A stretch of DNA of 9,296 bases. Origin: JBBQIY01 sp964553035 (lineage in GTDB: Bacteria; Verrucomicrobiota; Kiritimatiellia; RFP12; UBA3636). Location of the stretch: contig CAZKJH010000139.1 of the NCBI GenBank assembly GCA_964553035.1, positions 1 through 9,296 of the forward strand. Reading direction: 5' to 3'. The notes under the pieces were generated by a model, which did not search any database, had not been told where the DNA came from, and worked only from the letters and a program-made list of their open reading frames with translations. Position numbers and translations under genes: made by a program. Numbering within the stretch: the first letter of the stretch is position 1; each line of letters starts with the position of its first letter. Below are positions 1 through 7,689 of the stretch, piece by piece.

Positions 1-3000
1 GCAGCGATTCGGGAATACCAATGCGAACTTTTTTCACAACACCTTGAAGCACCCGATAGCCCACACTCGTCATCACGTCGACAACGCCAGAACGGATCGA
101 TGCATAGGTAGAAACATCAGCCGACATCACCAGCGACTCCGCTTCAACATCGCGCTGTTTCGGCGTGATCTGCACGTCAATCGAAGTCTCTCCCTCCGCC
201 ATATAACCCGTCAACAGGCTGCCACCTTCAGCATCCACAATCCGACTCCGTCCATACAAGTTCTCGACCGATGCCTCGAGACCACTCGATGGAACATGGA
301 TCGACACGGCCGATTTGATTGCGGAGAAAGTCTTGATCTTCACTCCGCTCAAACTTCCTATCTGACTGATCGTGAACTTGATCTTGTACCGCCCCGGTCG
401 CGATGCCACAAAGAAGAGCTCGCCGTCTGTCGTCTCGGCGGGATCGGTGGTCACGGAATCAATAACATCGCCGCTCATAACCAAGCTGCCGTAGACGAGT
501 TTTAGACCATCCGGTATCTCCGACTCCAGCATCACGAACTTTCCCTGCTCCACTTCCACAACTTGTGAAGGATAGGCATACGCCCCTGCTTCATGAAGCG
601 TGCAATCAATTTCATGCGTGATCAGCATCTTCACAACATCCGGCGAATCTTTCTCGGGTGGTACAACCACGATCTTCATATCCGCTCGCCATACTGTTGG
701 CCTATCGCGTCCTGAAAGTTCGCCGGTGTAATCAAGCTTGATCGGCAACGCGAGTGCTGCGCCAGACAAAATAACCAGCGCAAGGCTCATGCCGAATCTC
801 GTGCTCCCTTCGTGCGTGGAGTCCAAGCTATCTACGGTAATAAATGGAGGAGGTTCAACTTCACCCACAGTTTCTTGTTGCTTTGAAATGCGTCCGGCAA
901 AGGCTTTGGCTATACGACGAAGTGTCCCGTAAACGAGCAGTATCAAGACGAGTACTGGAACCGCCATCATAACGCCCCAATCAAATTGGTAGCCTAGCGC
1001 AAACACGGAAGAAACCACTATCGCAAGAGCGATCAGTTTCTGAGAATAAATAAATCCAATCAAAGCCGCGAGAGCAAGCAACGCCAGCACAACAACGGTA
1101 ACGATATTCACGCCAGCAAGCCATTGCGACACCACGTTGAAACGTAGTGCTAGGGGCTGATCGTCAGGCATGATCGATGTTCGTGTGAATCGAGTTAGTT
1201 TGCTGTTTTCATCGCGAGACAAGGTTCCCACAACATGACGCACCGCCAAATTATCATCCGCAACCAACGTCCACTCCGCAAACGTAATCGGCGCCGTCGT
1301 GGAACGCGGAGCTTGGAGGCTCTGGTGTTTCGGAGAAGCGGAGTTATCAACAGCATAGTGAATCTCAACTGTCGTGGCACTGTTCGGGTCGCGCGGACGC
1401 TCAACAGGAATCAAGAGGATGCCATCATGGAACTGCGAGGGAATTTCAGAAATTTTGTTTCCGTTTTCATCCAGCTTGTTGATCTCCCAGAGCTTCGCTC
1501 CTTCCGGAAGTTCTAAGGTGAGATATTGACCACTGGCGTTCTTAACCGAATAGCGCGCCTTCGTCACACTCGCACCGCCACGCGTCACTTTCGTTTCGAT
1601 CGTCAGGAAGTCCACCACTTGCGCGATGATTCCCTCCGTCGCAAGCGGAGTCAGCCTGATCTTGGCAACATGCGGCGCACGCATGTATTTCCAAGCTGCC
1701 GTAACCGGCGAGAGAAGCGTTGCGGAATAACCAACGGGAATTTCTTCTTTTCCGATTCGGATCATGGCTTCTGGAAGTGCTTCCGCTTCTTCAGCCTTGA
1801 GTGATGCAGGGCCCGCCAGCACAATGAAGCCCATCTCACTCTCCGTTGCACTCGTCGATATTTCGCCCACCGCGAGTTCGCCTCCATGATAGTCGAGCTG
1901 TTGCTCGTAGGAAATCAGCATCGTCCAGTCACCCATAATCCGGCGAGCCATTTTCACCGTCAACACTTCGCCTTCGCGAGACCAACTATCCATCTCCGCA
2001 CACGTCACTTCAACTTGTTTGAGTTGCGCAGGCACATGGAACGTGAACGTATCAGCAGGCGCGCCGCTCACATGAAAAGAGGCCACAACCGACGCATACA
2101 AAATTCCATCGCCGGGCGAGACAAGATGAAAGAGCTCCGAATGAACCGACGTCTTAGCGCGCGTGAAGCCGATCGATGCCGCCCACGTCTCCCCCCTGAA
2201 TCGGAAGGCAAGCTGTGCGCCTACTTTGTTGATTGGTGTCGATGCTGCATGAATTTCCGATAAGTTCTCATTCTTTTCCGAAGCCAGTTGAATGCCCTGC
2301 GATGCAGCTACAACAATGAATCCATTTTGCACAATCGCATCCTTCACGCTGATTTCAGGAATCTCTATTTTCCCAGGAGAAGCCGTATCGATTTTTTTCT
2401 CCATCTTGATCGACACACACAAAATCCCCATCACCTGTCGCTCAAACGGAATCACAAGTTCCAGATCGCCCTTGCCTTTATCACGCTGCTCCACGTCGCC
2501 ATCAGCCACACCTTTTCCCGCGATAGCCGTGATCGTCCATCCGGCGAACTTTCCAACCAAGACCGCAATCTTATCGGCCGGTGCATCACGGAGATCAAGC
2601 TGCAAGATTGCCTCGATGGAAGCAAGCGAATCCTCGACATCGAGCACAACCGTATTCTCGGCATGAATCGCCGTGACAATATCCTCAAGCCCGAGTTCAA
2701 GTGTACACGGTGTCGTCGTATAGCGGTAACAGCTTCCAGAACCCACACGAACTCCAGATTTGGCAACCGCCTCTGTCGCCAACGGAATTGCCGTCGCATC
2801 CGTTTGCAAAAGATTGCGCAGTGCACCCGGTAGCAGTCGCACAGAACCACGTGGAGCCACAAATAAAAGTCCGTCCGTTCTCAACACGCCAACAGGAGAA
2901 ATCGGCTCGAGGATCGCCTGGCACGGAAATGCCGGCAGCGCATCTTCATACACGAGCTGAATCACAGCACCTTTGCTTTCGGTCTGCGACGTCAGCGTGA

Positions 3001-3769
3001 GCTTCGAATAGGCTGCATTATCACTGTCTTCGAGTGTCTGCTTGAGCAGTCCGAAATCCGTTTCCGTGTTCACGATGTTCACATGCTTCGGCACCAAGAA
3101 CGAATAGCTACGAACTGTTCCTTGCGTAATCTTGAAGACAAACCGTGACGTATGTTGGATCACGCCGGGAGAAACCAGAGATGTCGTTTCGGCCTTGCAC
3201 GACAATACGGAATCAGAATGTAAGAAGCGCGTGGCGGCGGGAACCCAAGCGATGCTGATCCAGTCGCTTAAGGGAAGATTCCCACTGAGCGTTGCCTTGA
3301 CCGCTCCAGCTTCAGGTTCTGTCTTCTCAAGACTTCCGGCGTTTTCGACTTCAACCTCGTATTCGCTCGGATTGTATTTCACAACAAACTTGCGGACCGG
3401 TGCCATGGGGATGCCGAGCTTTGCTAGCGTCGTTTCAGGCGTCGTGAATTTCAGAACGACGCGTCCAGATTTACGTCCACCCCAAAATGATTTTTCAGCC
3501 GCAATTTGATATTTTTCTGTGAGATCAGACGGAAGGAGCTTCATCCCTTTCGGTAATGACTCCGACACAATTGCCACGTTGTTTGCCAACGCGGGAAAAG
3601 GGTTTTCAGGATCGAGATCGTTCAACATGAACGAAAGCGTCCCGCTGAGGATGCCGTTCTGAATCTCCGCTTCCAGCACGATATCAGACGCCGTTGCCGC
3701 CGTCTCAACCTTACTTGCAAACACCGTTAGCGACAACATGCACGCCATCATCATTATCATTCTTTTCAT
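1..3769 (-). CDS. Giant secreted/membrane protein of unknown function, 3' end beyond window
   Basis: An uninterrupted frame of 1,256 codons starts at ATG 3769-3767 and is still open at the left edge, so the protein is partial at its C-terminus. The start is supported by AAGGAG at 3780-3775, five bases upstream. Residues 1-18 form a signal peptide (MKRMIMMMACMLSLTVFA). About 860 residues of beta-rich, low-cysteine sequence follow, then four hydrophobic segments near 887-908, 912-929, 931-950 and 993-1009. The basic loop RRIAKAFAGRISK at 951-963 fits positive-inside topology, which puts both the N-terminal bulk and the C-terminal part outside the cytoplasm. A stretch near residues 750-790 (LPEGAKLWEINK, then GILLIPVERP) and the tail (VRIGIPESL) resemble segments I associate with large uncharacterised Planctomycetes/Verrucomicrobia proteins; this is recall, not a search. 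It is probably the third member of the sigma factor/vWA operon. No catalytic motif seen. Function unknown. Confidence 0.88.
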   Translation of the reverse strand, partial: MKRMIMMMACMLSLTVFASKVETAATASDIVLEAEIQNGILSGTLSFMLNDLDPENPFPALANNVAIVSESLPKGMKLLPSDLTEKYQIAAEKSFWGGRKSGRVVLKFTTPETTLAKLGIPMAPVRKFVVKYNPSEYEVEVENAGSLEKTEPEAGAVKATLSGNLPLSDWISIAWVPAATRFLHSDSVLSCKAETTSLVSPGVIQHTSRFVFKITQGTVRSYSFLVPKHVNIVNTETDFGLLKQTLEDSDNAAYSKLTLTSQTESKGAVIQLVYEDALPAFPCQAILEPISPVGVLRTDGLLFVAPRGSVRLLPGALRNLLQTDATAIPLATEAVAKSGVRVGSGSCYRYTTTPCTLELGLEDIVTAIHAENTVVLDVEDSLASIEAILQLDLRDAPADKIAVLVGKFAGWTITAIAGKGVADGDVEQRDKGKGDLELVIPFERQVMGILCVSIKMEKKIDTASPGKIEIPEISVKDAIVQNGFIVVAASQGIQLASEKNENLSEIHAASTPINKVGAQLAFRFRGETWAASIGFTRAKTSVHSELFHLVSPGDGILYASVVASFHVSGAPADTFTFHVPAQLKQVEVTCAEMDSWSREGEVLTVKMARRIMGDWTMLISYEQQLDYHGGELAVGEISTSATESEMGFIVLAGPASLKAEEAEALPEAMIRIGKEEIPVGYSATLLSPVTAAWKYMRAPHVAKIRLTPLATEGIIAQVVDFLTIETKVTRGGASVTKARYSVKNASGQYLTLELPEGAKLWEINKLDENGNKISEIPSQFHDGILLIPVERPRDPNSATTVEIHYAVDNSASPKHQSLQAPRSTTAPITFAEWTLVADDNLAVRHVVGTLSRDENSKLTRFTRTSIMPDDQPLALRFNVVSQWLAGVNIVTVVVLALLALAALIGFIYSQKLIALAIVVSSVFALGYQFDWGVMMAVPVLVLILLVYGTLRRIAKAFAGRISKQQETVGEVEPPPFITVDSLDSTHEGSTRFGMSLALVILSGAALALPIKLDYTGELSGRDRPTVWRADMKIVVVPPEKDSPDVVKMLITHEIDCTLHEAGAYAYPSQVVEVEQGKFVMLESEIPDGLKLVYGSLVMSGDVIDSVTTDPAETTDGELFFVASRPGRYKIKFTISQIGSLSGVKIKTFSAIKSAVSIHVPSSGLEASVENLYGRSRIVDAEGGSLLTGYMAEGETSIDVQITPKQRDVEAESLVMSADVSTYASIRSGVVDVMTSVGYRVLQGVVKKVRIGIPESL

Positions 3770-3774
3770 AACAT

Positions 3775-3780
3775 CTCCTT
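3775..3780 (-). promoter_or_regulatory. Ribosome binding site of the giant gene
   Basis: AAGGAG reads on the minus strand five bases before the ATG at 3769. It lies outside the GxxExxY cassette, whose edge is at 3795, so translation of the giant gene does not depend on the inserted DNA. Confidence 0.75.
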
Positions 3781-3794
3781 TTCAGCCGCAAAAA

Positions 3795-3820
3795 TTTAGC
3801 CACAAGAAACACAAAAAAAT
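3795..3820 (+). repeat. Left inverted copy of the TTTAGCCAC motif
   Basis: The plus strand reads TTTAGCCACAAGAAACAC followed by an A-run. This is a diverged, opposite-orientation copy of the motif that recurs five times at 4209-4506. It lies 6 bp past the stop codon of the GxxExxY gene. Confidence 0.65.
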
Positions 3821-3826
3821 CCAATA

Positions 3827-4195
3827 CTAATCCATAACGTATTTTCGAATAAAGAGTCTTAGCTCTCCAAAGTTAATCAGCAAACCATCATGTATCCGAG
3901 CGGATTTTAAATACCCTAGCAATTGAGCTACATGTTCGCCTGCTAAATGAGAACACGCTTTCAGTTCAACAATTAAACAATCCTCTACAAAAAGATCTGC
4001 CACATAATTTCCTAATACTGTTCCATCTTCGTCATAAACGGCTAACGGAAACTGCTGCTCGACTTTTACCCCCTGTTTTCTCAGCCGATTAACCAGTGCG
4101 TTCTCATACACCTTTTCAAGATGCCCATTACGATGGTACTTATGAATGGCAAAACTTGTCTCTCTCACGATATCACAAAGTTTATTAACTTCCAT
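3827..4195 (-). CDS. GxxExxY protein (PDDEXK_3 family)
   Basis: The 122-residue product carries the family signature GHLEKVY at residues 24-30 (G24, E27, Y30). It also has the remains of a PD-(D/E)XK nuclease core: D67 in NYVADLFV, E77 and K79 in VELKA, Q91 in HVAQLLGYL, and the family ending GLLINFG at 104-110. Length and motif order are normal for the family, and nothing looks broken. The start ATG at 4195-4193 is preceded by AAGGGGAT, which lies at the very edge of the repeat array, so the repeat appears to supply the ribosome binding site. The fold suggests nucleic-acid binding or cleavage, but the biological role of GxxExxY proteins is not established. Base composition is AT-richer than the flanking genes, which with its position inside a repeat-bounded cassette suggests it arrived by transfer. 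Confidence 0.93.
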   Translation of the reverse strand: MEVNKLCDIVRETSFAIHKYHRNGHLEKVYENALVNRLRKQGVKVEQQFPLAVYDEDGTVLGNYVADLFVEDCLIVELKACSHLAGEHVAQLLGYLKSARIHDGLLINFGELRLFIRKYVMD

Positions 4196-4200
4196 TTTAT

Positions 4201-4506
4201 CCCCTTTTCGTGTTCTTCGTGGCTAAATTCTTCTCCCACCACACTACGCCTTTTCCCCATCTCTCTTCTTCTCTTTTTTCGTGTTCTTCGTGGCTAAATT
4301 CTCTCCCACCACACCACGCCTTTTCCCCATCTCTCTTCTTCTCTTTTTTCGTGTTCTTCGTGGCTAAGTTCTCTCCCACCACACCACGCCTTTCCCCATC
4401 TCTCTTCTTCTCTTTTTTCGTGTTCTTCGTGGCTAAGTTCTCTCCCACCACACCACGCCTTTCCCCATCTCTCTTCTTCTCTTTTTTCGTGTTCTTCGTG
4501 GCTAAA
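4201..4506 (-). repeat. 69-71 bp tandem repeat array, about 4.3 units
   Basis: The motif CGTGTTCTTCGTGGCTAA (plus strand) starts at 4209, 4280, 4350, 4419 and 4488, giving spacings of 71, 70, 69 and 69. Units 4350-4418 and 4419-4487 are identical. The unit at 4280 differs by one substitution and one extra T, and the unit at 4209 by further changes, so the copies next to the vWA gene look youngest. Each unit also holds a tract of almost pure pyrimidine (for example 4251-4279, one purine). Open frames across it (84 residues on minus, 206 on plus) are repeat translations: the minus frame shifts register when the period is not a multiple of three, so they are not genes. Confidence 0.95.
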
Positions 4507-4509
4507 AAC

Positions 4510-6702
4510 CTACAACCCCAGCCCCATCAACCTTCGCACGGTTTCTGCAAATTCCTTTGCGGGTTTGTAGTAACCAAGTTCCAAGGCCACGACATCAGCA
4601 CTCGCAGCCACATCCTTCAACGCGCTCGCCTGCGCCGCCGTCGGCCGATGCTTCAGCACCGTGGCGAACTCTGCCACAGCACACGCCAGACGGAACTGCG
4701 GCCGCATCGTTCGGAAGTCACGCATCACATCTGCACGCGTGATCGTCTTTTCAATCTCCTCAACAACCCCGTTATCCGTGCGACGGTAGCGGATGCGCAC
4801 CGTGCCAAGCACCGCAGCGGCCGTGGCTGAGTCTGTCAGCTTCATCTCGTACACCACGGTCACGCCCTGTCCGGATCCCACCTCGCCGGCATCCACCGTA
4901 TCATCGCGGAACTGCTCATCACGCAACGCACGACTATCGTATCCATGCGATTTATACGCCTCGACAACGTCGCGGTTCCATTCAACCTGAATCTTGACGT
5001 CCGACGCGATGGTGTTAAACGAGTTTTCAAGATCGTTCACAAAGCTCTCGTCTATCGATTGCTCCGAGTCCAGAAAACTGTACTGCCCATCCCCGCGATT
5101 CGCCATCGCTTCGAGCAGGGTGTCATTGTAGGAACTCCGCCCCACCCCGATCACGGAACAGCGAATGCCACGTCCGCGATTTTCGGAAACCCGCTTCAAG
5201 ATCTCCGTTGCATTGCCACTGCCGAGATTCGCAATACCATCAGAAATAATCACGACCCGGTTTTCCCCATCTGGCTTAAAATCGGATGCCGCAGACTCAA
5301 AAGCCTTCACAATCCCGTCTTCAAGATTCGTCGCGCCCTGACAGCGAATTTCGTTCAACTGTTTTTCTGCCGACTGAAATGTCGCAGGATTCTCCCACGC
5401 CGAGCCGGAGAAGAGCTTGCGGGTTCTGTCGCTACACGTCAGAATTGTCACCGAATCGCCATCGGGCAGTTTCGCCAACAAGGCCAGAATCGCCTTGTGC
5501 GCCAGCGGCATCCGCTCGGGAGTTTCCATCGATCCGGAGGAATCCAGCAGAATCGTCAGCATCAGCGAACGCTTCTCCTCACGTCCGAGGCGACGACCCT
5601 TCACGCCCACGCGCAAAAGATTGTTGGCCGAGCGAAACGGTGACCGTGCGCCTTCGATATAGATCCTGAAGGCAGCCTCGGTCGGCGCGGTATCGCCATA
5701 CTCGAACGCATTGATAAATTCCTCCTGCCGGATCTGACCCGGATCGGGTCTGACACCGCTCGCGATCAACATCGCACTCCGCGTATAACCTGCGGTGTCC
5801 GTGTCGAGACCGAAGGTCGACAACGGATGCTGCGCTGTGGGGATCAGCATGAACGGCCCAAAGTCTAATTGTGGAGGTGGTGGTGCCGGCTCGGTTTCCT
5901 TCTCGTCCTCTTCCGACGAACTTGTTGCGCTTACCATACAAAACACGACATCTGCCAAAACAGTTGGCGTCGTGTGTCTTCCCTCTCGTAGAGCCGCTGG
6001 CCCCTCTTCCTGCATATTTTGCCTACGTTTATTGAGAGACGGCCGAGGAGAATCTTCAATCGTGGCTGACTCGTAAATTGCATCATCCCGCTTTGTGTCT
6101 GAACTCTGAGATGCCAGTAACGTTCGTTCCCGAACCTCTGCGTCACTTATCCGCCGTTTCGCTTTAGCACCTCCAGAACTGAAGGCCATGCCACGTTCTC
6201 CTGCGGTGCCATTACCCACGATGCCACGCATTACGATCGGGCTTTTGAGGATAGCAACAGAATTCATTTCCGCCGGCTTAGGGGACATCGGTGGCGGCGG
6301 CAATGGCTCGGCTTCGCGTTTCGAGCTCTCACCTAAAGCTACAGGAGAATCCAGAGGGCCTTCGCTATACCTATCGTCTCGGTACATCGACCAGTCAGAC
6401 GATTCGGCTGTTTCGACAGAAAGTTGCACAAGCCCAATTTCCCGTGCTTTTTTAGCGGCACCCTTACGTGCAGGAGCTAATAGTCCTACCACAACACCGA
6501 CCATCAGAACGAAAATTGCAGCAACCTTAACCACCCTGTGCCAGATTTGGCGACGTGCGTCGCGTTTCACTTCTTGCGCATCCTCTTTTTCAGAAGGCAA
6601 GACGGCAAAAATTCTCGCCCGTCGCGCAGCATTCAGGCACTCAGGAGCATGGAGCTGCTTGAGCAGATCCGACAGTTCTTTGTTTTCTAGTTCTTCATTC
6701 AT
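4510..6702 (-). CDS. Single-pass membrane protein with YfbK-like von Willebrand factor A domain
   Basis: 730 residues. Residues 1-55 are charged and cytoplasmic, followed by one membrane segment at about 57-76 (VVKVAAIFVLMVGVVVGLLA). A low-complexity linker with proline runs follows at about 100-280. Residues 293-340 (LSTFGLDTDTAGY... QEEFINAFEYG) match the N-terminal domain of YfbK-type proteins. The vWA domain spans about 378-545 with a complete MIDAS metal site: D387-S-S-G-S391, T458 in GATN, and D488 in ISDG. Residues about 555-725 match the YfbK C-terminal region (DUF3520-like). Start ATG 6702 overlaps the sigma factor stop (ATGA), indicating translational coupling. Typical YfbK proteins are exported lipoproteins; this one instead keeps a cytoplasmic tail ahead of its membrane segment. 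Because it is coupled to an ECF sigma gene, that tail may act as an anti-sigma segment. I see no zinc-binding anti-sigma motif, so this is inference. Confidence 0.93.
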   Translation of the reverse strand: MNEELENKELSDLLKQLHAPECLNAARRARIFAVLPSEKEDAQEVKRDARRQIWHRVVKVAAIFVLMVGVVVGLLAPARKGAAKKAREIGLVQLSVETAESSDWSMYRDDRYSEGPLDSPVALGESSKREAEPLPPPPMSPKPAEMNSVAILKSPIVMRGIVGNGTAGERGMAFSSGGAKAKRRISDAEVRERTLLASQSSDTKRDDAIYESATIEDSPRPSLNKRRQNMQEEGPAALREGRHTTPTVLADVVFCMVSATSSSEEDEKETEPAPPPPQLDFGPFMLIPTAQHPLSTFGLDTDTAGYTRSAMLIASGVRPDPGQIRQEEFINAFEYGDTAPTEAAFRIYIEGARSPFRSANNLLRVGVKGRRLGREEKRSLMLTILLDSSGSMETPERMPLAHKAILALLAKLPDGDSVTILTCSDRTRKLFSGSAWENPATFQSAEKQLNEIRCQGATNLEDGIVKAFESAASDFKPDGENRVVIISDGIANLGSGNATEILKRVSENRGRGIRCSVIGVGRSSYNDTLLEAMANRGDGQYSFLDSEQSIDESFVNDLENSFNTIASDVKIQVEWNRDVVEAYKSHGYDSRALRDEQFRDDTVDAGEVGSGQGVTVVYEMKLTDSATAAAVLGTVRIRYRRTDNGVVEEIEKTITRADVMRDFRTMRPQFRLACAVAEFATVLKHRPTAAQASALKDVAASADVVALELGYYKPAKEFAETVRRLMGLGL

Positions 6703-7277
6703 TGCTCATGGCCCTCCCCCGCGTTCAGTCTCCTTGCCACCTCGGCATTGAGGAGTTTCACGGCTTCATGCAGCAATTTTCGACAATGCGGAATGCTATG
6801 TCCTGTGATCGTGGCGATATGTTCGTGGCTGAGTCCCTGCTGAAGCCGGAGCAACAGCACCTGTCTTCGTGAAGGGATCAGCACCTCCAGCGACTCCGCC
6901 AGCACCTTGATCTTCTGTTCCCGGCTCACCTCACCCTCGGCCATCGCCCAGTTACTATCCATCTCAACTGCGGCCTCCTTCGCATACTCTTCGTGAATTC
7001 TCACCCGTGTTTTCTCAGCTCTGAGGATAGAGACCGCTTTGTTGTGAACCACCTTGAAGAGCCAGTTGCGCAGCTGATTCTCGGAAAGCGGCACCTGATC
7101 TACGTGCCAGTGTGAGGACAATGCCACAAATGCATCCTGCACGGCATCCTGCGCCAACCCGTGATCTCCCACGATCCCAGTGGCATACCGAAGCAAAGAA
7201 CCCTCGAACGTATCGATGACGCCCTCGAGATTCTTTCGCCTCGCTTGTTCCGCTGTTGTAGCCACTTCGCTTTTCAA
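6699..7277 (-). CDS. ECF-type RNA polymerase sigma factor
   Basis: 192 residues with the two-domain layout of extracytoplasmic-function sigma factors. Region 2 lies at about 22-91 (YATGIVGDHGLAQDAVQDAF, then QLRNWLFKVVHNKA) and binds core polymerase and the -10 element. Region 4 lies at about 125-178 with the helix-turn-helix GLSHEHIATITGHSIPHCRKL and binds the -35 element. The start is TTG at 7277-7275: the frame is closed upstream by a TGA near 7308 with no ATG between, and AAAAGG lies 8 bases before the TTG. The GTG at residue 5 is a weaker alternative. It ends in a four-base overlap with the vWA membrane protein gene, so the two are co-translated and the neighbour is the obvious candidate regulator. 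ECF group not assigned. Confidence 0.93.
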   Translation of the reverse strand: MKSEVATTAEQARRKNLEGVIDTFEGSLLRYATGIVGDHGLAQDAVQDAFVALSSHWHVDQVPLSENQLRNWLFKVVHNKAVSILRAEKTRVRIHEEYAKEAAVEMDSNWAMAEGEVSREQKIKVLAESLEVLIPSRRQVLLLRLQQGLSHEHIATITGHSIPHCRKLLHEAVKLLNAEVARRLNAGEGHEQ

Positions 7278-7311
7278 AGGATTCGCCTTTTGTTTATTGC
7301 TGCATCATCCT

Positions 7312-7340
7312 TAATACGCGTCTCAAACCAAAACGTTACC
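7312..7340 (-). promoter_or_regulatory. Possible ECF-type promoter of the sigma operon
   Basis: On the minus strand GGTAAC (7340-7335) is followed after 16 bases by CGTATTA (7318-7312). The spacing and the AAC-like -35 core resemble promoters read by ECF sigma factors, which often autoregulate. Transcription would begin about 30 bases before the TTG start. The match is loose and could be chance. Confidence 0.25.
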
Positions 7341-7382
7341 TTTTAAAAAATTTGTCGTGGTAAGTCTATCTTGCGTATTCAT
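7323..7382 (-). CDS. Possible 19-residue leader peptide upstream of the sigma factor
   Basis: ATG at 7382-7380 opens a 19-codon frame (MNTQDRLTTTNFLKGNVLV) ending in TGA at 7325-7323, 45 bases before the sigma factor start. GAGGA lies seven bases before the ATG, a better ribosome binding site than the sigma gene's own. The ATG lies upstream of the possible ECF-type promoter, so it would be translated only from the upstream promoter at 7440-7468. No similarity recognised; it may be chance. Confidence 0.22.
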   Translation of the reverse strand: MNTQDRLTTTNFLKGNVLV

Positions 7383-7436
7383 CAGTTATTCCTCAGCAGC
7401 CCGTAGCCATCGCACACTTATTCATTTAAACCAACG

Positions 7437-7468
7437 GTCATTATGACATAAAAAATGGATTTCGGCAA
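7437..7468 (-). promoter_or_regulatory. Candidate sigma70-type promoter of the sigma operon, with palindrome over the -10
   Basis: Minus strand: TTGCCG (7468-7463), 17 bases, CATAAT (7445-7440); 4 of 6 and 5 of 6 matches to the consensus. The -10 sits inside the palindrome GTCATAATGAC (7437-7447), which could be an operator. Transcripts would carry a leader of about 150 bases before the sigma factor start. Inferred from sequence only. Confidence 0.4.
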
Positions 7469-7689
7469 AAATTGTGTCGCGGAAGGAACCGCGTCGGTTC
7501 GCATTAAAATTTTAAAGAGATGGGTGATTAGCCCCTCCTCGTACTTTTGTTACCACTCGTATCCATGTAGGATCTCATTCTCGGTAATGAAAACGCTACA
7601 GACAGCCTGTTCGATAAGTCGGCGGAAGAGAAAAGTGAAGTGCAATCACAACGCCAGAGAAAAGAAACCCAAGTCGCTGCCCAGTTACA

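Larger units (their letters stand above)
3795..4506 (-). mobile_element. GxxExxY cassette bounded by inverted TTTAGCCAC motifs
   Basis: A 712 bp block sits exactly between two genes of the operon. Its left edge (3795-3820, plus strand) and right edge (4506-4481, minus strand) both begin TTTAGCCAC and match at 21 of 26 positions, in inverted orientation like terminal repeats. Inside are one gene of the GxxExxY family and a 69-71 bp tandem array. The gene part is visibly AT-richer than the neighbouring operon genes. The right edge is 3 bp after the vWA stop codon and the left edge is 25 bp before the giant gene's start. No transposase is encoded and I see no convincing target-site duplication, because both borders are A/T runs. 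Calling it mobile is inference from structure and placement. Confidence 0.5.

Noticed and set aside
4197..4451. 84-codon minus-strand frame in the array (LATKNTKKEKKR repeats)
   Set aside because: Register changes where the repeat period is not a multiple of three, so one unit is read in different frames; it is a by-product of the repeat.
4201..4506. CRISPR array
   Set aside because: Units are head-to-tail with no unique spacers between conserved repeats, and no cas genes are present.
3785..4512. Target-site duplication around the GxxExxY cassette
   Set aside because: Both borders are short A/T runs, so any match is uninformative.
4210..4830. 206-codon plus-strand frame across the tandem array
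   Set aside because: Half is repeat translation (FFVFFVAKF...) and half is antisense to the well-supported vWA gene.
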